A stretch of 24,925 nt of DNA from a virus. Below, piece by piece: positions 20,399 through 24,925 of the stretch. The position numbers and the translations under genes are program-made. Where the stretch lies: positions 1 through 24,925 of IMG/VR virus record IMGVR_UViG_3300046532_000891, one strand, 5' to 3'. Position 1 is the stretch's first letter; every line of letters begins with the position of its first letter. The notes under the pieces were generated by a model, which was given only the letters and a program-made list of their open reading frames with translations, was not told where the DNA came from and made no database searches.

Positions 20399-23031
20399 TA
20401 TGTAACTCTTTTATATATAGGTTTATACTCTACAGTAACACTATTTAATTTATGATCTGCGTGAATTCCATTAAAGTTTATTTGCGGTTGAAATGATGAT
20501 ACAGATATTGGTGTTGTAAATGTAAACCTATGCACATCTAAATCGCTAGCTGTAGTTGATAACTGTACACTAGATGCAACTCCAGTCCCTCCGAAAGAGC
20601 TATCTTCTACTCCAGCATCACTAGTTTTTTTATATTGAAAACCGTTAGTGCAATTAGCTCCTGTAGCATATTCAACAGTAACTCCATATATTTTCTTAAC
20701 TAATCCTGGTAAGCCGAAGTCATCATTTTTTAATTGTATTCTTAATGAAGCTGATGTATCTGGTTCTCCATCGTAAGTTTTTATTTCATCTGTGGATTTA
20801 CAAATAGCTGTATTATTCTTATAATCAACTATAGGGTTAGTTAAGGTAACATCATTTGTAACAATTCCAGTATTTTCACTAATTCTTGTAAATGTATTTG
20901 TAGAAAAACTATATATATAACCTTGTGTATTCACATTGCTAATTCCAGTACAATCTTTTATTATTCCTAAATGCTTATGAGTAGGCTCATAAAAAAGTAT
21001 AGTCTTATTAGCGTGGAAGGTTAATGTTTGGCTAGTCTTTGAATCTCCAGTTGTATCAGTTGATAATTCAAAGTCATTTTCATCTGTTACAGAAGAAACA
21101 GTTGCTCCTTCTGGAATACCACTTCCACTTACAAGCATACCTGGAATTACTCTAGCTGTACTTGTCATTACTATAGTGGGGTCGTTATTATAAGCACAAG
21201 TATTATCTACAAAAGATTGAGCATAAAATGATGGAGAGAATGTTCCTTTCCATTCTGATTCTTTAATTTTTGTTTGTAAGTTTCTTACTTCACTACCATC
21301 ATAAAAAAATAATCCATTTGGATTAGCCCAAGCAATCCCAAAATCAGTTTTAATAACAGCTGAATGAAACAATACACCCATATTTTTATGCTCTGATTCT
21401 AAAAACCATTGAGTGTCAGAGCCACCGCCTATATTAATAATATAAAGGGTTTTATCTTTAAAGGCAAGAAGTCTATCAGCATAAGATTCTAATTTTACAA
21501 ACTCTTCTCCATCATTAATACCTATATCTAAAAAGTTTAATTCTGGAAATGAATTAAATTTATTTTTTAAGCTATAACGTATTTGATCGCCATGATTTTG
21601 CAAAGTATTTGTCTTGTCTACATATTTTAGATTTGCTAGAAAAACCCTTCCGTTAGTTACAACGCTAGTCTGGTATTTTTCTCCAGCTGCTCCTATTGTA
21701 AGAAATTGGGTATCTGGACTAAAACCATTTAAAGACCCATAATCAACTAAATTTTGAGAAAGAGAAACAAACTCACTGAAGAATAATCCAGTTGTCCCTA
21801 CAATTGTTTTAGCCCAGTAGACGTATGACCCATCTAAACTTGGTCTTGCTCCTTTTTCAATACTTATATCAGCAAACAATATCCACGCATCGTCAGAACT
21901 TGATTCTTTATAATAAATTCTACCACCTATTATGTCGTCAGAGTATCCAATTGTTCCAGTATTAAAATTATCATGTGCTAAAATAGTGCCAGTTATTTTT
22001 TGATTTGCTGTTACCGTTACTCTACCAGGAAGTTCATAAAGCAAAGACTCTTCGCCTCCAGTATAAACAAAACTACTTGCAAATTTATAATTTCCAGCAG
22101 CCCAAGACCCTCCAGAAGATGTTTTAAAATCAACATTAAATCCTCCTGTTGTTTCAGTTGCTATTGGAGGATATATAGCATAAGCTTCTTCATCATCCCA
22201 AATTGCTCCTGAGCCTGGCATAACTAAAGTGGTTGCGTTTGTTTGGCTTGTAATTAATTCTTCTCTTGGCCCTAAACCTGAAGTGTGCCTTGTTGCCCAA
22301 TAAGTACCTAAATCAAGTGCATCATTGAAGGTATAAGCAGTTGCTCCAGAACCTCCAATAAAAGCATCAGCTTCAGCTGCTACAAGAGCTGTAGTGCTAT
22401 TTCCACTAGCAGCAGTTGTGCCTATTATATGTTCTCCACATATACCAACTGTAGGAGCAAGGAGAGTAGTATTAAAAGATTTCCATCCAGGAGCACTAGT
22501 AGTGCTTGTGAATAAGATTTCTGAAAATTTAAATCTTGATTTTGGAATTAAATATCTATAATTTTTAACTACAGTAGAAACATTAGCAGTGTTAGTGTCA
22601 CATATTTTAACATTTCCATCAGCTATGTGATATACAACTTCTGCTTGATTTACTCCAGTATTTGCTCCTAAACTTATATCGTTAATATCCCAAGCAACAT
22701 AATTTTCTAAATCTAAAATATGAATTACAGAATTACCAGATCCATCATCTGCATCTGCAAGAAAAGTTCTTGTAGTGGATTTATTAACACCACCAGAGCT
22801 ATAATCAAATGAAGCTTGAAATAAACCATAACCAGGTTGGGATGCGGTTAAATCAGGTTCAACATAATCAGTTGTGTTATCTTGAAAAAAACCTATATTT
22901 TTAACAACTCCAAATTCATCTAAATTAGCATTATCAGCGAGAGCTAATTCATTTTCTTGAATAGAGCGAGCATTGGTTTTAGTATTCATGCCACCATCAA
23001 ATCTATCATATGTTTTAAATAGTTTAGGCAT
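20398..23031 (-). CDS. Podovirus-type tail nozzle/stabilization protein, 877 aa
   Basis: The N terminus (FDGGMNTKTNARSIQENELA, LADNANLDEFGVVKNIGF) is the hallmark of phage tail nozzle/stabilization proteins that close the podovirus tail tube ('F-x-GG-x-N...NE-x...N-x-x-x-DE-x-G'). A central propeller-like part contains repeated short beta blades (RLLAFKDKTLYIINIGGG; ANPNGLFFYDGSEVRNL). Two stretches look like inserted beta domains: about 200-288 (TTAASGNSTT, TTLVMPGSGAIWDDEEAYAI) and about 612-672 (PGMLVSGSGIPEGATVSSVT). The C terminus is Ig-like beta (RFTFTTPISVSSFQPQI). The family's usual length is shorter, and the insertions may explain the excess. It starts in a TAATG overlap with the endolysin gene. 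Confidence 0.7.
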   Translation of the reverse strand: MPKLFKTYDRFDGGMNTKTNARSIQENELALADNANLDEFGVVKNIGFFQDNTTDYVEPDLTASQPGYGLFQASFDYSSGGVNKSTTRTFLADADDGSGNSVIHILDLENYVAWDINDISLGANTGVNQAEVVYHIADGNVKICDTNTANVSTVVKNYRYLIPKSRFKFSEILFTSTTSAPGWKSFNTTLLAPTVGICGEHIIGTTAASGNSTTALVAAEADAFIGGSGATAYTFNDALDLGTYWATRHTSGLGPREELITSQTNATTLVMPGSGAIWDDEEAYAIYPPIATETTGGFNVDFKTSSGGSWAAGNYKFASSFVYTGGEESLLYELPGRVTVTANQKITGTILAHDNFNTGTIGYSDDIIGGRIYYKESSSDDAWILFADISIEKGARPSLDGSYVYWAKTIVGTTGLFFSEFVSLSQNLVDYGSLNGFSPDTQFLTIGAAGEKYQTSVVTNGRVFLANLKYVDKTNTLQNHGDQIRYSLKNKFNSFPELNFLDIGINDGEEFVKLESYADRLLAFKDKTLYIINIGGGSDTQWFLESEHKNMGVLFHSAVIKTDFGIAWANPNGLFFYDGSEVRNLQTKIKESEWKGTFSPSFYAQSFVDNTCAYNNDPTIVMTSTARVIPGMLVSGSGIPEGATVSSVTDENDFELSTDTTGDSKTSQTLTFHANKTILFYEPTHKHLGIIKDCTGISNVNTQGYIYSFSTNTFTRISENTGIVTNDVTLTNPIVDYKNNTAICKSTDEIKTYDGEPDTSASLRIQLKNDDFGLPGLVKKIYGVTVEYATGANCTNGFQYKKTSDAGVEDSSFGGTGVASSVQLSTTASDLDVHRFTFTTPISVSSFQPQINFNGIHADHKLNSVTVEYKPIYKRVT

Positions 23032-23423
23032 TAGTCCTTTATCTCAAAATGTACTAAGTCATCAAAATTATTATCTTTAGTGTGCGTATCCTGATCCCAG
23101 TCTCCGCCCCAGCGAATATTCAACCCCATTTGCGAAGCGATACCTAAAACCAATCCACTAAAATAATGAAACCTATCGCGATCATTCCAATCGACTGGAT
23201 AGGGAGCCACGTCGACAGCAATACTAGGACTTTTATTGTGTTTACCATTAGGAAACTTAAGTTTACTATTGCCTTTATTGTATGCTGCATCTTGCTTTTC
23301 CTTCCCACGATTACCTTCTATGATTGTACAATCAAAATGCTTAACTACTTCGTTAAACAAACTGACTAATCTTTCATCGCAAGTGTGTAACTTAGATTTA
23401 CTTTTTGTGCTAAACCTTGGCAT
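23031..23423 (-). CDS. Endolysin, M15-type L,D-peptidase (L-alanyl-D-glutamate peptidase-like)
   Basis: A 130-aa peptidoglycan peptidase of the VanY/M15 group. The zinc ligands are seen as His62 and Asp71 in GKHNKSPSIAVDVAP and His125 in DLVHFEI. EGNRGKEKQDAAYNKGNSKL upstream is the typical substrate loop, and RWGGDWD precedes the last ligand. There is no signal peptide, so export needs a holin. Candidate membrane proteins lie directly upstream in the operon (23727-24404). It starts in a TAATG overlap with a 50-aa gene. Confidence 0.88.
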   Translation of the reverse strand: MPRFSTKSKSKLHTCDERLVSLFNEVVKHFDCTIIEGNRGKEKQDAAYNKGNSKLKFPNGKHNKSPSIAVDVAPYPVDWNDRDRFHYFSGLVLGIASQMGLNIRWGGDWDQDTHTKDNNFDDLVHFEIKD

Positions 23424-23575
23424 TATGAAAAAGTCTCCAATAATACTTTAACTTCAGCCCAAACTTTATCATCTTTCTTAGACTTAGTTGCTTTTACTGC
23501 TGTATCTCCAACCATCATAAGAAGCTGTACCATACCAATCTTCTTAACTACTTTTTTTATTAACATTTTTAACAT
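23423..23575 (-). CDS. 50-aa late protein, paralogue of the next gene (A)
   Basis: It encodes MLKMLIKKVVKKIGMVQLLM, then VGDTAVKATKSKKDDKVWAE and VKVLLETFS. A basic amphipathic start, a hydrophobic core and the pattern 'SK-x-DD-x-x-W-x-x-VK' link it to the gene at 23577-23723. Its stop overlaps the endolysin start (TAATG). Small proteins with a '...K-x-DD-x-x-W/L...' motif are common next to phage lysis genes, but their role is not known to me. A membrane-surface function is possible. Confidence 0.5.
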   Translation of the reverse strand: MLKMLIKKVVKKIGMVQLLMMVGDTAVKATKSKKDDKVWAEVKVLLETFS

Positions 23576-23576
23576 T

Positions 23577-23723
23577 CTACTTTTTCCCTGCTACTTTATA
23601 TATAGCTTTTTTAACTGATGTCCAAATTAAATCATCCCATTTAGATGGGCTAAGAGCTACTATTTTATCCATTGCCATAAGACCAATAACTACGTACTCC
23701 CAATTACCTTGAATCCATTCCAT
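23577..23723 (-). CDS. 48-aa late protein, paralogue of the neighbouring gene (B)
   Basis: It encodes MEWIQGNWEYVVIGLMAMDK, then IVALSPSKWDDLIWTSVKKA and a Lys-rich end. AAAGGAG stands seven bases before the ATG. Shared features with the 50-aa gene are a Met-rich hydrophobic segment, a 'K-x-DD-x-x-W-x-x-VK' motif and a basic end. It lies between the coiled-coil membrane proteins and the endolysin and may belong to the lysis set; no function is assigned. Confidence 0.55.
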   Translation of the reverse strand: MEWIQGNWEYVVIGLMAMDKIVALSPSKWDDLIWTSVKKAIYKVAGKK

Positions 23724-23726
23724 TTT

Positions 23727-23981
23727 CTATTCTCCTTTAAATAACCAACTTATTAAAGAGCCAAATACAACAACAATCATTGAGCCTACACCTTGCAGTT
23801 TTGACACAGATGATTCTAGAGTACGGACTCTACCATTTTGTTCTTTTATTAAACTTTTAATTTCGTCAGTAGTTTCTTTAATATGAGTAACCTCACTGCT
23901 TTGTTTAGCATTCATAACGGTTAACTCTTCAAGTCTACTATCAACATTAACACGCCATCTTTCTATATCGACTTTATTCAT
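23727..23981 (-). CDS. Coiled-coil protein with C-terminal membrane anchor (XhlA-like)
   Basis: An 84-aa protein with a coiled coil (about 4-62, RLEELTVMNAKQSSEVTHIK) followed by one transmembrane helix (63-80, LQGVGSMIVVVFGSLISWLF). This layout is that of the XhlA/hemolysin-associated family, which helps endolysin release. It starts in an ATGA overlap with the 104-aa gene. The soluble coiled coil could pair with that of the 104-aa neighbour, whose membrane segment is at the other end. Family call from architecture only. Confidence 0.6.
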   Translation of the reverse strand: MNKVDIERWRVNVDSRLEELTVMNAKQSSEVTHIKETTDEIKSLIKEQNGRVRTLESSVSKLQGVGSMIVVVFGSLISWLFKGE

Positions 23982-24292
23982 TTTCCGTTCATCCTACCTT
24001 TTAAATATGATAAGTTATCCGTTACATCATTTAATTCTTTTACAATATCTTCTCTATGTCTCGCAGATATATCATCTGATTTATTCCATCTGTCTAACAT
24101 CTTTAAAACAATACTCTCTACATTAGCCACTTTAGCCTCAGCTTTGATAATTGATTGTCTAATTGAATCTAAATCTTCATTTTGTACTTTTTGACTTTTA
24201 ATTAAATTAATTATCATCATTGCAAATAATACTACTATAATTCCAACTGCACCATATTCTGCATACAAACTAAAAACTTTAGTGTCAATCAT
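23978..24292 (-). CDS. Membrane-anchored coiled-coil lysis protein (holin or inner-spanin-like)
   Basis: A 104-aa protein with an N-terminal membrane helix (14-31, GAVGIIVVLFAMMIINLI) and a long charged coiled coil (35-100). This is the layout of an inner-membrane spanin (Rz type), or alternatively of a coiled-coil holin helper. It overlaps the 39-aa gene by eight bases and the next gene by four. The lipoprotein at 24687-24925, if an outer spanin, would be its natural partner. Confidence 0.55.
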   Translation of the reverse strand: MIDTKVFSLYAEYGAVGIIVVLFAMMIINLIKSQKVQNEDLDSIRQSIIKAEAKVANVESIVLKMLDRWNKSDDISARHREDIVKELNDVTDNLSYLKGRMNGK

Positions 24293-24404
24293 TTAAAACC
24301 TTTTTAGTTGCTCTTAATCCTATTATAACTAAAGCTCCTAGAGCTACAGTTAAAAACATATCTTCTCTGATACTAAAAGCAATTATAATAGATTCAACCA
24401 TCAT
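24285..24404 (-). CDS. 39-aa two-helix membrane peptide, holin candidate
   Basis: From ATG at 24404 the peptide reads MMVESIIIAFSIREDMFLTV and then ALGALVIIGLRATKKVLND: two short hydrophobic helices around a charged turn (REDM) and a basic tail. Two ATGs are adjacent but have no ribosome site. In-frame codons continue upstream with hydrophobic residues (IDKAIVSA from an ATA at 24428), so the true start may be a rare codon. Its stop overlaps the start of the 104-aa gene by eight bases. Short two-helix peptides before an endolysin are often holins; here this is inferred from topology and location. Confidence 0.5.
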   Translation of the reverse strand: MMVESIIIAFSIREDMFLTVALGALVIIGLRATKKVLND

Positions 24405-24432
24405 AGCCGAGACTATGGCTTTATCTATTATA

Positions 24433-24660
24433 TTACTCTGATTTTTCTTTGTCGCTTTCATTAACAGAAGCTTTCAAAGCATCTACAAACGCTTGTTTTC
24501 CAAATCGTAACTGAATCAAATTAAACTCAGCTGACTGTAGTTTCCTATCAAGATCAGCTACATGATTTACCATTGCTTTTTGTTCATTGCTCATTGATTC
24601 AATATCGTATTCTTTGTCGTCTATCTTAAGTACAGGCTGTTCTTTTTGTGTTTTAGCCAT
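24433..24660 (-). CDS. 75-aa helical phage protein (DUF6447-like)
   Basis: It encodes MAKTQKEQPVLKIDDKEYDI, followed by a helical part (SNEQKAMVNHVADLDRKLQS, AEFNLIQLRFGKQAFVDALK). The pattern 'I-DDK-x-Y-x-x-x-x-L/M-x-x-E-x-K' plus a two-heptad helix that ends in 'A-x-x-A-L' is like a small phage family of unknown function, possibly DUF6447, from memory. AAAGGAG precedes the ATG at normal spacing. Probably a dimeric coiled coil; its role is unknown. Confidence 0.6.
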   Translation of the reverse strand: MAKTQKEQPVLKIDDKEYDIESMSNEQKAMVNHVADLDRKLQSAEFNLIQLRFGKQAFVDALKASVNESDKEKSE

Positions 24661-24686
24661 TAGTAACTCCTTTGTTTGTTTGTTTT

Positions 24687-24925
24687 TTAATTATATTTTG
24701 TGTTTAAAGAATCTAAATCTTTTTGTATTGTCATTATTAGTGAATCCACTTCAAATATTTGCTGATGAATTTCTTCCATGTCTTTATTGTAACCTGCTAT
24801 AAAAGTATCGTCTGAGCAACTTGACATAAACATCATTAGTCCCACAATAATAGCCACGCTTAAAATGTTTGAACAAACACTAAGTATGACTTTTTTATTA
24901 GGAAGTATTTTAATTTTAAATTTAT
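24687..24925 (-). CDS. Lipoprotein (possible outer spanin), start outside the window
   Basis: The visible frame (78 residues) runs off the right edge. It opens with a basic run (KFKIKILPNKK), a hydrophobic helix (ILSVAIIVGLMMFM) and then MSSC, a lipobox-like site with Cys36 of the visible part as the lipidated residue. SDD after Cys has no Asp at +2, so outer-membrane sorting is expected. The mature part is about 43 residues, acidic and helical (MEEIHQQIFEVDSLIMTIQK). This matches an outer spanin or another phage lipoprotein. Initiation could also be inside the window at GTG (about 24853, VAIIVG), but the basic n-region argues for a start just beyond the edge. Lipoprotein signal clear; spanin role inferred. 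Confidence 0.6.
   Translation of the reverse strand, partial: KFKIKILPNKKVILSVCSNILSVAIIVGLMMFMSSCSDDTFIAGYNKDMEEIHQQIFEVDSLIMTIQKDLDSLNTKYN

Overview
The window is part of a low-GC tailed-phage genome. It has two opposed gene blocks that meet tail to tail at 10674/10675. Bases 1-10674 are read rightward and hold metabolism, recombination, replication and many very small genes. Bases 10675-24925 are read leftward as one dense late operon of virion and lysis genes. The late genes include a podovirus-type tail nozzle/stabilization protein, several large internal (ejection-type) proteins and a Gram-negative lysis module with a lipoprotein. No terminase, portal, capsid or polymerase gene is visible, so the window covers only part of the genome. 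The small basic virion-type proteins and the bS21 homologue recall marine podoviruses such as pelagiphage-like ones. The host is an inference only.

Rightward block. Positions 2-3436 carry an unusual set: a glutamine-synthetase-fold amidoligase (cut by the window edge), a class II glutamine amidotransferase fused to zinc ribbons, a 99-aa protein of unknown role, and a second amidoligase with N-terminal zinc ribbons. Together they could use glutamine-derived ammonia to form amide bonds on an unknown carboxylate. After a good sigma70-like promoter (3511-3539) comes a recombination cassette: Cas4/RecB-like nuclease, Rad52/Erf-like annealing protein, and an SSB-like protein with an acidic DELPF tail. 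A highly structured intergenic RNA follows (5717-5850; 13-bp closing helix), then small genes bounded by a strong hairpin terminator at 6314-6355. The next genes are mini-genes (26-74 aa), a Holliday-junction-resolvase-like nuclease that seems to start at ATT, two zinc-knuckle proteins, a beta-class adenine methyltransferase, a DnaB-type helicase, two related small acidic proteins, and a bacterial ribosomal protein bS21 homologue.

Leftward block, in transcription order from the right edge: a lipoprotein (cut by the edge), a 75-aa phage protein, a two-helix holin-like peptide, two membrane/coiled-coil proteins, two related 48-50-aa proteins, an M15 endolysin, a large tail nozzle protein, a 63-aa beta-rich protein, and four internal virion-type proteins (299, 249, 583 and 1210 aa). 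Then come tiny very basic proteins mixed with a 144-aa protein, a HEPLH-motif putative metalloprotease, and a 145-aa protein that shares a SKSIDDII tag with the protease. Many late genes are coupled by TAATG stop/start overlaps. A leftward terminator hairpin appears to lie inside the opposing bS21 gene.
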